From NCBI RefSeq assembly GCF_016808335.1, contig NC_053139.1, positions 33,563,954 to 33,627,953 on the forward strand: a stretch of 64,000 bases of DNA. Direction: 5' to 3'. Positions within the stretch are counted from its first letter, which is position 1, and every line of letters starts with the position of its first letter. This document shows positions 1 to 11,232 of this stretch, in pieces. The stretch comes from Panicum virgatum. Lineage: Eukaryota; Streptophyta; Magnoliopsida; Poales; Poaceae. Under the pieces are notes generated by a model. That model saw nothing but the letters and a program-made list of their open reading frames with translations, did not search any database and was not told the origin of the DNA. Both the position numbers and the translations under genes were made by a program.

Positions 1-1760
1 CCGGAACGCGTTGCCCATGAGGGTATGTGGCGCGGCATGGTGGCCGCAGATGCCAGCGTGATTGTCGCGGATCAGCTCCTTGCCCTCGGGGATGGGGATG
101 CATCGCTGCAAGACTCCCGAGGGACTGCGCTTGTATAGCTCGTTGTCGATTAGGAATAAGGACTTGCCCCGCCTCGCGAGGCACCGCGCCTGAGTGCTGT
201 TCGAGGGTAGGACCCCTCGAATCATCCAGTCAAGGTAATGGGCGCGCCAATCTTCCGAAGTGGGGGCCTCGTCGACCTCCATTGCTTCGGCCTCATCCGC
301 GGAGGAGGTCCCGAAGTCAATGTCCATGGGCTCGACCTCGTCCGCCGGGGGGTTCCCACCAGAGGGCCAGGTGGACGAGGGGCTTGGCTCCGTCGGATCC
401 TTGAATTCGACGAAGGGATTGGTGATGTCGCGAGCGAAGATGTTCGGGGGGACAGTGGTCCGCCCCGACGCGATCTTGGCTAGTTCGTCGGTGTCCTCGT
501 TGTACTTACGCGGGACATGATTGAGTTCTAGGCCGTCGAACTTGTCTTCGAGGCGGCGCACTGCTTTGCAGTATGCCTCCATCTTTGGGTCGTGGCAGCT
601 AGACTCCTTCATCACTTGGTCGATGACGAGTAGAGAGTCACCGCGCACGTCGAGGCGTTTGACGCCGAGCTCGATGGCGATGTGGGGGCCGCTGAGGAGG
701 GCCTCGTACTCCGCCATATTGTTAGACGCTGGGAAGTGCAAGCGTATCACGTATCGCATGTGGTCTCCGAGGGGTTAGATGAAGAGGAGGCCGGCGCCGG
801 CGCCGGTTTTCATCACCGACCCGTCGAAGTACATGGTCCAACATTCGGCCTGGATTTGTGATGGGGGTAGCTGAATGTCCGTCCACTCAGCCACGAAGTC
901 AGCCAAGATTTGAGACTTGATCACTTTGCGGGGGGCGTAGAAGAGAGTTTCTCCCATCAGCTCCACAGACCATTTGGCAATTCTACCCTCGGCTTCCCTG
1001 TTGCGGACTATCTCTCCCAAAGGGAAAGACGAGACCACGGTGACGGGATGGGCCTCGAAGTAGTGGCGCAGCTTGCGCCGAGCCAAAACTACTGCGTAGA
1101 GTAACTTCTGAATCTGCGGATAGCGTGTCTTAGTTTCAGACAACACCTCGCTGATGTAGTACACCGGCCGTTGGACGGGCAGAGCATGGCCCTCCTCTTG
1201 TCTTTCAACAACGATCACCGCGCTGACCACTTGGGTCGTCGCAGCTATGTACAGATAGAGGGGCTCGCCGTCTGTGGGTGGTGTGAGAATGGGGGCATGA
1301 GTGAGCGATGCCTTCAGCCTGTCGAGGGCTTCCTGAGCCTCGGGGGTCCACGTGAAGCGCTCGGCTTTCCTCAGGAGTCGATACAGGGGTAAGCCTTCCT
1401 CGCCGAGACGCGAGATGAACCGGCTGAGGGACGCTAGGCATCCCATGATGCTCTGTACCCCCTTTAGGTCTTGGATCGGTCCCATCCGAGTGATGGCCGA
1501 GATTTCTCAGGGTTGGGTTCGATGCCCCATTGGGAGACAATGAAGCCCAAGAGCATGCCTCGAGGCACCCCGAACACGCACTTCTCGGGGTTGAGTTTTA
1601 CCCCTTTGGCCCGTAGGCAACCGAATGTGATCCTGAGATCGGTAACTAGGTCGTCCGCCTTCCTGGATTTTACAACGAGATCGGTAACTAGGTAGATCAC
1701 ATATCCCGCTGGGAGCGGATCCGAGACGCCCATGGGGTATGGGTTGGATCGGCCCGCCAT
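1..1760 (-). pseudogene. Ty3/gypsy pol fragment (RT end, RNase H), broken
   Basis: Read on the minus strand, 1760-1464 starts with the gag-leader ATG of a gypsy element and passes directly into the end of a reverse transcriptase (motifs VVKSRKADDL, NPEKCVFGV, GFIVSQ). The frame then slips near 1490 and continues at 1485-775 as the RT-RNase H connection and the start of RNase H (MYFDGS at about 835). An in-frame TAA at 775-777 interrupts it. The same frame stays open from 774 to 1 with further RNase H residues (NNMAEYEALL) and a linker toward integrase. Most of gag, protease and the YxDD part of RT are missing, so this is a deleted, non-functional copy. The 3' LTR would lie left of the window. 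Confidence 0.9.
1635..1693 (-). repeat. 17-bp direct repeat at an internal-deletion junction
   Basis: The 17-mer gagatcggtaactaggt occurs at 1635-1651, its normal place in the RT coding sequence, and again at 1677-1693, where gag-leader sequence joins RT sequence. The second copy replaces the expected YVDD-coding bases. This looks like filler copied from nearby during repair of the deletion. Confidence 0.75.
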
Positions 1761-2182
1761 CCCTGGAGATCAAATGGGAACAAGAGAGAAAATGTCACGC
1801 AGCAAGCCCCTACCTGGCGCGCCAACTGTCGGTGTCCTGACCCGGGGGTCCGGATCCCAACTAGTAAATGCTGCGTGTTTCCTCGTCCCAGATGTTGATG
1901 CAAGAGGCAACACAGTAACGCACGGGTTTATCCTGGTTCCGGCCACGGGGCCGTACGTCCAGCAAGAGGGCGTGCGAGGGCACTGTATTATCTTGCACCC
2001 GGAGTGCTTGTAGTCGGGGGTACAAGCGAGGCGAGAGAGGGAGGGAGGCTCCTAAGTCTCTGCTAGAAGAGGAGTTGAGCGTGGCGAGTAGCGATGTTGG
2101 GGCTAGAAGCGAGTATGTGCTCTGCGTGCGGTGTAATGCCTAGAGAGCCGACCGACCCCCTTAAGGGAAGCCCGCCTCCTCC

Positions 2183-2189
2183 TTTTATA
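2183..2189 (-). promoter_or_regulatory. Putative TATA box of the LTR promoter
   Basis: The minus strand reads CTATAAAAGG here, about 360 bp before the LTR end, a usual distance for the U3/R boundary of a gypsy LTR. No other TATA-like motif in this GC-rich LTR is as good. Confidence 0.5.
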
Positions 2190-2967
2190 GACACAAGGAG
2201 GGACGGGTACATGTACAGGGGGTCGCGGAAAGTCGTCGTTTCTCCCCGAGCTGTGGGGATACAACAGTCGAGTACTGTGGGAAGTACACTGTGGGGTATG
2301 GCGTCGGGCGTGGCGGTCGTCCTGGGCATTGTCCTTGTCCTCGCGGAGATCGCGCCGGTGTCCTGCCAACCCCAACAGGCGGCGTGGTCGTCGCTGTGGG
2401 GTGTACAGTCCTCCAAATGTGGCGTGGTGGCGTTTCGTGGGCCCTGCAGGTCAGGGTCTTGCGTGCTCCAGCAGTACCGGGGCACGTGGCGACCCCGGAC
2501 CCCCCTGGACAAAGTGCCGGCGTGCGCACTAAGGAGGTCCGAAGGTCGCGTGGAGGTCCCGGACCCCTCGAGGGGCGGAGGTCCGGGCCTCCGGCCGCTA
2601 GCGCTGGGCGTCCCTCTTCGAGGCGCTCGTGGCGACACCGGACCCCCTCCCGAGCAGGAGGCGGGCCCGGCGCCATACGCGCGGGTGAGGTGGAGTCCGG
2701 ACAGCCGGAGTTGGCAGAATAGTGATGGGAACTGAGCCGAGCGCGCTTCGTCCCGCGTCGCAGGTCCCACAGTATTGCCACAGCTCCCGGGATGGCGGAG
2801 CAGTGACCGGAGTTGGCGGATGGGACTCCGGTCACAGCCACTGTGGGGAATGGCGGCCTGAAGCCGTCTGTCCTGGGCACTGTGGAGGAGTGGTTGGCAC
2901 TTGATGCCTCCGTACGACGGGCGGGTGAGGGGCAGGGCCGTTTGTCCCTTACGCCGAAGGGTGGCGT

Positions 2968-3133
2968 CGAGCGAGGCGGAGATGAGTTGTCTGCTCGAGG
3001 GTAGGTCCGCTACCCTCGAGCGAGGCGGAGATGATTTGCCCGCTCGAGGGTAGATTCGCTACCCTCGAGCGAGGCGGAGATGCGGGGCGCAATCTAGGGT
3101 CCCGATGGGAGCCCTCGAGCGAGGCGGAGATCG
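2968..3133. repeat. 49-bp tandem repeat in the LTR U3 region
   Basis: The core cgagcgaggcggagat recurs at 2968, 3017, 3066 and 3116 (spacing 49, 49 and 50 bp), with ctcgagggta between copies. It lies upstream of the putative LTR TATA box in the direction of LTR transcription, so it may act as an enhancer-like array. Confidence 0.8.
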
Positions 3134-3313
3134 CCCCGCGGGTCCGAGAGGGGTGCAAATGGGCCGCATGCTGGGCTTTTTTGAGTCATTTCCTTTCTTC
3201 CAGATTGGAAGGATGTCGTGGGCCTTCGTGGACCCCGTTGCCTAACATATATTTGCGTTTTTTTGGTGACCTTAGTACCCCGATTAGGGTGTCCCTAATT
3301 GTGGTACCCGACA

Positions 3314-4925
3314 AGAGTAAACTACCCCTTTGTTTAAAAACAAAAGCGGAAAAATTCTCACCGTTAGAAAATTGAGACAAAATTACAATTTCAAGTCAAA
3401 ACAGGGGTAAGAACCAAAGCCTAAAGAAACTCCTTTTCTCTAAAGAAGAATGATCCGCTGCGACTATCGGAAGCTCGGAACGTAGGTTTGAACGAAGCTA
3501 ATCTCATGATTTTGACCGAGCAAACCAAAAAACAGAGAAAAAGGAATTAATTAAGGAGACGGTGCGCATGCACGCTCAAGTCTGATGGGGAGCATAGATA
3601 GACGGATGCAGCCAAATTCCCTCTCGCGAGTCATCTCACGAGTGCTGCCAACAAGATACGGAGATACGGCAGGCAGGCGCGCGCTACAGTCCTGTCTTTC
3701 GCCACCATCCGCGAGCCAATTCCCTCAATGCCATTAAAATTTTAGTCAATTTTTTAATTGTCATTGACCCCACATATCATAGACAAAAAAACTCTTAAAT
3801 ATTATTTAGTGGCATTCAAAGAATTAACAAAAATTTCAGTGACATTCAGAAAATTAACTCCCCGTGGTCTGTTCCTGTGACCTCTGGCAGCAGCTCGTGA
3901 CTGAGCTGCTGCCAGATAAGCCGACGGCAGCAGTCAGCAACAGAAAAAAAAAAAAGGGAGGGAGAGGGAGAGTGGTCACGGTGCGTCAGAGAGAGAGACG
4001 ACGGCTTGGTTGGGGACCTGGAAATGGGATGATCCCAAGCAAGGGGAAAGAGAGCACTGGACCATCGAGAGCAGGGGCCATGCCCATGCATGAACCTGCT
4101 GCTGCTCCGTTCGCCAATTCCATGGCCTGTGATTTTCTTCTCTCTTTTTTTGAAAATAATCACTATATGGCTTGCGTGGGAGAGCGGATTTATGAAAATA
4201 AATTTCCCGCTTGGGTGATGGTGGTGATGCGCTGTTGCACGCCAAGTAGGCCCTAGTTAAATGTGGGATGGATGCCGTGTCAGCTGTCAACGAAACGCGG
4301 TTCTCGATCGCAGAGAAGATACATTACCAAGCTAAACTCCACGAGGTACAACTATTTTATAGTATGTGTTTTATACTTGTGGGTCTACGATACAAGTTTT
4401 TTTTTAAAGTAAGGTCTACAAGGCTTTGACAAATGGACGACGTCTGAGGCTTTGAGCTAGGCGGCGGGTAGGCAAGTAGGAGAGTAGCAGAGATGAGATG
4501 AGACCCGCCCGTTTGCAACAGAACAAGAGCTATGGCGTGTGGAAGTGCGGTGTGGCAGTGGATAGCATCTAGAGCTTCCCAACGGGCAACGGGATTACGG
4601 AAATAAAGGGGGAACGTCATCCACTGAGCACGTACTACTCTCACGCTCCATCCAAAAGTCAAAGGCCATGCGCGGAGCATCCATCTGCCTGTTGGAGCCG
4701 CGGGATTCTTTTGGCAACACAATCCCGGGACGGTAGGGGAAAAAAAAACTTGCACAACAGTACTAGTACCGATGCACCGGACAACACTGCCGGTGCGCGC
4801 GACACGCATCATCATCGAGCTGGCCGCAACCGCCCGGATCCACGCACGAAACGCCCGGGAACTCATCGAAACTGGCATAGGCCTCCCCTGCAAAGGCCGG
4901 GCCAGCGGACGCCGCCGACGCAGAC
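3314..4925. other. Intergenic, far upstream region of the BZR gene
   Basis: AT-rich to about 3860, then mixed, and GC-rich from 4750. I see no credible gene. The ORFs here, including a 235-codon minus ORF over 4357-5064, lack domain-like composition. It holds a perfect hairpin (3883-3916) and ends with the CAGAC target copy (4921-4925) of the next LTR. Confidence 0.6.
3883..3916. repeat. Perfect 14-bp hairpin, 6-nt loop
   Basis: The stem tctggcagcagctc (3883-3896) pairs perfectly with gagctgctgccaga (3903-3916) across the loop gtgact. No U-tract follows on either strand, and no precursor-like extended arm is evident. Confidence 0.85.
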
Positions 4926-7900
4926 TGTCACAGCCCTGGAAAAAAAAGAAAAAGAAAATCCCCGCCGGGCCCCACCTGTCAGCCTCCCCTTCCCTCCCTT
5001 CTCTCTGTTCCGCTCGGCGCCGCGCGCACGCGTGGCCGGCGTCCATCCTCGCGTTCCGTGCCACGTGCCGGCCATCCTCACGAGCCGTGCCGCCCCTTCA
5101 CTCCTCCCCTCGCCCTCTCCTTATCCGCGCGCGACCGGCCTCGCTCCACGCCCCAAACCCTAGCCCTTCCCCTCCATTGACGCCGCCGGCCGAGCTCCTC
5201 GCCGCCGCGATTCGGCGCCTCGGTGAGCCCCCTCGCCGATTCCGCGCAAGGAGAGCTTCTCCTCCCTCTCCTCCTTTGATTTTGGCCCTCATCCGGCCCC
5301 TTCCCCTCCCCTGCAGGGCTGCCGCCGCGCCGGCCCGCCCGCCGCCGCCCCTGCTCGTCGCGCCGCCCCTCTGCCGCCGTCCAACTCGTTGGTGAGCCTC
5401 ACCGCCGTTCCCTCCACCCCGTGCGCGCCTTCCCTTCCCCCACTCCGGCCCCGCCTCTTCGCGCCGCCGCCGCCGCCGCCGCTGTCGCCGCGCGTGTGCA
5501 CCCCGGGTCAAGGCCGCCCGGCCTGCTTTGACCTGGCCCGGGGGAGCCCCTGCCCGTCGGGCCCGCCTGCCGGCGCCTGGGCTGGCCCTGCGGGGTACGT
5601 CTAGCGTTTTCAAACGAGTTTATTTGTGCTGAAAATTTGCAAAATGTGTAGAAATTCATGTATAGCTCCAAAAATTATGAAACTTATTTTGTTGGATTCC
5701 TCTAGCTGAGATCTACTTAGAAAAAATATTTGTTTGCATGTTACCTTACTATAGATTTATCTATAGTTTTATCTTGCAAAAGTGAGTTTAATGCTTATTT
5801 ATTTGTGCTCTGCTCGAAAAATGTCAAACTAAATTTTTTTAGACTCCTTGTGAGGTTTAGTTTTCATTGGTGCAGCTTGTTCACATGCTTTCTTGCTGTT
5901 TATCAAAGTTTTAGTTTGTTTTCCTATACTTTGTCTGAAAATGGGTTAATATAGAACTTTTTTCTGAAAAGTGGTAAAATGGCAAAACCAATTTTGTTAG
6001 CCTTGTGTTACTGTCTAGTATCTAAGATAATTTTCTTAGATTTGTTTAGTTCAGTTGCATTCCTTTCCCGATTTATCTTGCTTAGAGTAGCTGAAAATTG
6101 ATCTATTTATGGTTATTTATAGGGAAATGGTTTTGCTGCAAAACCAATTTTCATGAGTTCTTTGCATTGTTCTCTACATGCTCAAATTGTTTCATGATTT
6201 ATACTTATTGTTTATTTCGTTTCTTAATTCTTGCATCGCATTCATGCATTTTAGTGACCGAACCGCCGGAGGTCGAACCCGTGGAACCTGCCGAGTCCGT
6301 GGAGCCTGAACCCGGAATCCCGTTCGTGGTCGAGTCTGAAGTTAACCCAGGCAAGCAGCTAAGCATGATTCCTTACTCCTATTTAATCTGAGTTAGTTAG
6401 TTACATCACTGGGTAATATGGGGTTATATAGTATGTATGTATTGCATTTTGGTATCTACTCTCTTGCATTACCCTTCCTTGAATTGTTATCAATGTCCTT
6501 GTCACTTGTTAGTCAGTTAATAACTTAATCTGACTAGATGCTTAGCCCTGCTTAGAATACTTACATTGCTTGCTAGAAAGGAATAGTTTGGAGTATCGCA
6601 CTTACCTGATTATCCTTGATCGCACTTGAGCATTTGGGGCAAGTGGAGTGCAGTATCGAGATTCGAGCGGAATGTTAGGGCCTAGAGAATGAAGTCACAT
6701 GGGCATAGTCTGCTTGGATCGATTAAGGACCGAGTGGACGACGTTGGTTTTGAGCACCTTTCCATGCTACCACATATCCAATATAATGGAACGGATGAGC
6801 CAATTACCTTCTTTGATTTGATCATTGATGTGCAGTCCTAGATACGTGGCTTCGGGCTATGCAGAGAGGCTTAGTGTGTCCCCAGGTGGACCTATGTGTA
6901 GGAAAGTTTAGAGATGTCCCTGGTGGAACGAAGTCTCTACTCGTAATCTATGTGTGAGGTTCAATGATCGAGCCTTGTTGGGAACGGTTGACGTGAGTAC
7001 CCCCTTGCCCGGCGTGATCGGTTGGGTGAGTCGCATGGTCCTTGCGTCGTGTGGGTAAAGTAGTACACCCTTGCAAGGTTATAATCAATTCGAATTGCCG
7101 CGCTCTTGGTTATGAGTAAGCTCTTTATCCCATGAACTCCTCATAGAATTTTGTTTGTGTTGGGAATGGTTCATGTTATAGTTATGATCGGTTATAGATT
7201 ATATTACTCTCTTAATCAACTAAAAGTGTTTGGGATTGGGCAAGATTAATTAATTCTGATAGGTGATAGTGTAGAAAGCTAATGCTTATGCAATAATTAC
7301 TTAACCTTAAAGCTTTTACTTGAGCCAATACATGATCCTTGCTTATTTAATCGCGTAAGTCTTGCGGAGTACATTCGTACTCAGGGTGCTTTCTAAAACT
7401 AGTTGTAGGTGAGCCGGAAGTGGTGTTCGGCCACTTCTACCCCGCTGATACGAACACGGGGGAAGAGTAGGTCGTGGTGGCTGTAATGATGTTCTTGAGC
7501 AAGACGCCATTACTTTAGTAAGTCTTTATCGTAATCGAGCTTCGGGAGAGCATGTAAATGCAATAAACTTTATGTTTCGGTTTAATATGATTTTCGTGAG
7601 CCCAAGACTTGTAAGTGAAGCTTGAAACCCACCTATATTGAACTTGTAATATTAAGTCGGGAACTCTGATAATATAAAACTGGTCTTTGTGGATTTTTGG
7701 CGATGTATTCGATTGTAAACGGTATGTGCATATGCTGATTCTGGACGTATGTTGGAGCGCATACCGGGACTACTGGATTTGATATTATTTTGGATGAATG
7801 ACGTGTCGGTTATTCATGTCTCTAGATGTGGGATAACACGTGGCACGCTCTTCGGTAATCACGTGTTAACTCTCATATGTATGATAATGACTGTCGATTC

Positions 7901-7933
7901 GTTTAAAATAATATTAAATTGGGGGTTCTCACA
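4926..7933 (+). mobile_element. Solo LTR, 3.0 kb, upstream of the BZR gene
   Basis: The element starts TGTCACAGCCC and ends GGGGGTTCTCACA. Both sides carry the 5-bp target copy CAGAC (4921-4925 and 7934-7938). There is no second LTR and no primer-binding or coding region, so it is a solo LTR. Internally it has a CT- and GC-rich leader with AAACCCTAGCC (about 5150-5165), a long AT-rich stretch and a GAGTACATTCGTACTC motif near 7370. A similar motif lies reversed in the solo LTR at 34163-37380, so the two look related. Probably Ty3/gypsy, but no coding region confirms this. Confidence 0.85.
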
Positions 7934-8561
7934 CAGACAAACCAAGCAGAGCAAGCGGCGGGCGCCACCGCAGGAAAGCAGGGGCAGGCAGGCGCCGCAG
8001 CACGGCAGCAGCTAGCGTCGTCGTCGTCTCGTGGCGAGCGCGACGCGCGATGCGCGATGCCATGCCGTAGGGCCTTTCGCCCCGCCCCCGCCGCGCCGGG
8101 CGGTCCCCGCCCCCGGCCACGCGCCCGGACGGAGCGCCCCCAGGAACCGAGGAGAAACCGGCAGGAAACGCCGAAACGGGCGAGCAAAGCTTGCTTCCAC
8201 CGGGCTCCGGCGCGGGGGTAAAAACGTCAAACGCCGCGCTGGGTGGTAGAGAGCGAGCCGGTAACTGGTATCACCGTTACTGGCTTGCTTGCTTGCTTAC
8301 AGCTTCGGCCACCCTCACTCTCTCACTCCCCCAGCTGGGTTTACAATAGGAGGAAGGAGAGGGGCAGCAGCAGGCCAGCAGCAGCGGCTGCGTTCAGACT
8401 ACTACTTCCTCCTCCTCCGCTCCGGACTCTCCTGCTCCTCCCCCCAATTCCTCCCTGGAAATAATAAACAAAGCGAGCGGGCGGGGGCGAGGCCAGCGGC
8501 GGCCGCGAGGAGCAAGCCGCGCTCGGGGGGCCGCCCGGGGGCAGATCCGCGAGATCCGCAG

Positions 8562-11232
8562 ATGACGAGCGGCGCGGGGGCCGGCGGCGGCGGCGGGCTC
8601 GGGGGCACCCGGGTCCCGACGTGGAGGGAGCGCGAGAACAACCGCCGCAGGGAGCGCCGCCGCCGCGCGATCGCCGCCAAGATCTTCGCGGGGCTCAGGG
8701 CCTACGGCAACTACAACCTCCCCAAGCACTGCGACAACAACGAGGTGCTCAAGGCGCTCTGCAACGAGGCCGGCTGGACCGTCGAGCCGGACGGCACCAC
8801 CTACCGCAAGGTCACTCCCCCCGTCGTCCTGCTCTTCACCCCTTGCTGCGATCTGAGCACCCCTACACCGTGTTTGCTTGCTTGCTTGTTTCGGCTAGCA
8901 CGTAGTTTCGCCGGCAGATTCTTGTTCCATTCCGTTGGACTTTTTTTTTTCTTTCTTTTTGCATGGAGGCTCGTGCTGCTCTGTTCTGGGTTTGGGAATG
9001 GGGAACGCAATGCAGCGACTTTCGCTGGTCCGATGGATTCATCTTTGGATGCGCCGGCTGTGGTGTTGCACGCCCCTGAATTCTGTTGGGTTCGGACCAG
9101 TTTCGCTTGCTTCCAGCTCCGTTCCTTTCTTGGGGATGCATTGCTCTGCTTGGTGCTACTAGGCTGTACTGCTGTCGGGGTCAGGGAAATGGGAGCTGGG
9201 TTTGCACCCCAACGGGGAATGCAATGCGGCTTGATTAGTTCGGCGTGCTCTAAAATTAGCATTTCCAAAATTTCTTTTTGTATGTCGAAGGAATACTGCT
9301 TCTATTCTGATGCACTGAAGGCAATTTTTGGGAATGGCCTGCTTTGTTTGCCATAACGGTTTTGTAGTTTGTAGTATGGTCAAAATCTTCTAAGAGCTAA
9401 CCTGAAGTTTTTATTTTTTTTTCTTTCCAATTGCAACATTTCCTTGCTCCCAGAGGAGGCGGTTCGGTTCAGTTTAGGAATCAGTTGGGTTAAAGTTAAC
9501 GGTGAAGTTATAGGATACCTAGCATGAGCATGACAGACTGCTGCATTTCACATCTGGGTTGATGCTGTAAAAGAAGGGGTTACTGGTTGGCTTCAGAAAA
9601 GCACAAAGCATAGTCCAAAATGATTCTCTTGCTAAAATCTTTTTGCCATGTGCAAATGCTGCCATTGCTTTCAGAAACCAAAAGCAGCCATTTTTGCTTT
9701 GTTTTCGAGCCTTGTTCCAATTTTGGCAGATAACACGAATCTTGACTTAGCCAGGATAGAAACCTTGAAATTCCCATACCGTGTGTTGGTTGGTTGTTTT
9801 TGGTTTATTGAGTTTGCAGTACTTGTATTTACTCATTTGTGTCTGCCTTATTTAGCCCCCCCCCCCCCACCCCACACACACACACAATGGTGCGGTGGGC
9901 TTTGCTCTAACAAGTATATTACCTTCACATGCAACCTAATTTTAAGATAGATAGTTTTAGAAGCTTTTGAATTGCTTCTGTCAATTTATTGTTGATAACT
10001 GAAAATTTGGAGGTTTGTACTTGATTTACATATAGAAAAATAGGTAAATCTTTGTTTGTAAGCTGTAGCCAAAAAATTTAAATTGCAGAGTACTGCAACT
10101 ACTTCATCCAAATCTTCTGTATAATTTGTTTGGGCTTTGGACTTGCATCTGTATACATGACCTTTACAAAAGCATGGTGAATAAGCAAGTTGTTGACTTC
10201 ATTGGCAACTATCATGTTATTATTGTTTAAACTTGGCATGGTTGTGTCTGATTTGTTCTCTTAATTGCTGTTAGAGCCAGCTGCTTCAGGACAATTTCCG
10301 TTACTTTCATTTTCTGCTTGGCAACAATTCTTCAGTGCACTTAAAAGTTGTTTTTTAGTGAACAATTGCATGCTTATTGTTAAGTGACGAATTTCTCCAT
10401 GTTTCAGGGATGTAAACCAACAGCAGCAGAACGTCATGATCCAATTGGAAGGTCTGCATCACCAAGCCCCTGCTCTTCATATCAACCTAGTCCAAGGGCT
10501 TCATACAACCCGAGCCCTGCATCCTCCTCCTTTCCAAGCTCCGGATCCTCTTCTCACATCACTCTTGGTGGGAACAACTTCATTGGTGGTGTTGAAGGCA
10601 GCTCTCTTATCCCATGGCTGAAGAATCTTTCCTCGAGTTCCTCCATTGCCTCCTCCTCTAAGTTCCCACAGCTTCATCATCTCTACTTCAATGGTGGCTC
10701 CATCAGTGCACCAGTAACACCTCCATCCAGCTCCCCAACTCGCACTCCTCGCATCAAGACCGACTGGGAGAACCCAAGTGTTCAGCCACCATGGGCTGTA
10801 TCAAACTATGCGTCTCTTCCCAACTCCCAACCGCCAAGCCCTGGCCGCCACCAGGTTGCTCCAGACCCAGCATGGCTAGCAGGTTTTCAAATTTCATCTG
10901 CTGGTCCTTCATCTCCAACTTACAGCCTTGTGGCACCGAATCCTTTCGGTATTTTCAAGGAGAATATTGCCAGCACCTCAAGGATGTGCACCCCTGGACA
11001 GAGCGGAACATGTTCTCCGGTGATGGGTGGTGTGCCAATCCATCATGATGTGAATATGGTGGATGGTGCACCGGATGACTTTGCCTTTGGGAGCAGCAGT
11101 AATGGCAACAATGAATCGCCTGGCCTGGTGAAGGCATGGGAGGGGGAACGGATACATGAGGAGTGCGCCTCAGATGAGCATGAGCTGGAGCTCACCCTTG
11201 GGAGCTCAAAGACCCGTGCCGATCCCGCCTGA
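8562..11232 (+). CDS. BES1/BZR1-family brassinosteroid transcription factor
   Basis: There are two exons: 8562-8810 (83 codons) and 10408-11232 (274 aa plus TGA). They are joined in phase 0 across a 1597 bp GT-AG intron, giving 357 aa. Residues 17-83 form the basic, bHLH-like BZR DNA-binding domain ([20 protein letters not shown], then [18 protein letters not shown]), which also carries the nuclear signal. Residues 99-127 are Ser/Pro-rich with repeated S-x-x-x-S/T spacing, the type of site phosphorylated by GSK3/BIN2 kinases in this family. SAPVTPP follows, and the C-terminus has the EAR repressor motif LELTL (343-347). By family knowledge the protein is nuclear when brassinosteroid is present and binds BRRE/E-box promoter sites. 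The intron position after TTYRK is typical. It looks closer to BEH3/BEH4-like members than to rice OsBZR1 itself (inference). A solo LTR sits in its upstream region. Confidence 0.95.
8811..10407 (+). other. Intron of the BZR gene
   Basis: Donor AAG|GTCACT, acceptor TTTCAG|GG. T-rich throughout. It contains a poly-C/CA microsatellite at about 9858-9887. I see no inserted gene. Confidence 0.85.

Larger units (their letters stand above)
1827..3313 (-). mobile_element. LTR of the minus-strand gypsy element (1487 bp)
   Basis: Read on the minus strand the LTR begins TGTCGGGTACC at 3313 and ends GGACACCGACA at 1827. Just inside it, at 1826 and below, lies the primer-binding region containing TGGCGCGCCAGGTAGGGG, then the gag leader. 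It is therefore the 5' LTR. Bases 3314-3318 (agagt) would be one target duplication copy; the other is outside the window. The interior is GC-rich and holds only spurious ORFs. Confidence 0.88.

Noticed and set aside
2063..2904. Overlapping 143-235 codon ORFs on both strands
   Set aside because: They lie wholly inside the GC-rich LTR, overlap each other in several frames and show no domain.
4357..5613. Long minus ORFs and plus ORFs in GC-rich DNA (up to 235 codons)
   Set aside because: They cross the solo LTR border at 4926, and composition is low-complexity Arg/Gly/Pro from GC bias, not a gene.
6240..6395. Exon-like acidic stretch EPPEVEPVEPAESVEPEP
   Set aside because: It lies inside the solo LTR; no partner exon with convincing signals. 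It may be a relic of an LTR leader but is not supported as a gene.
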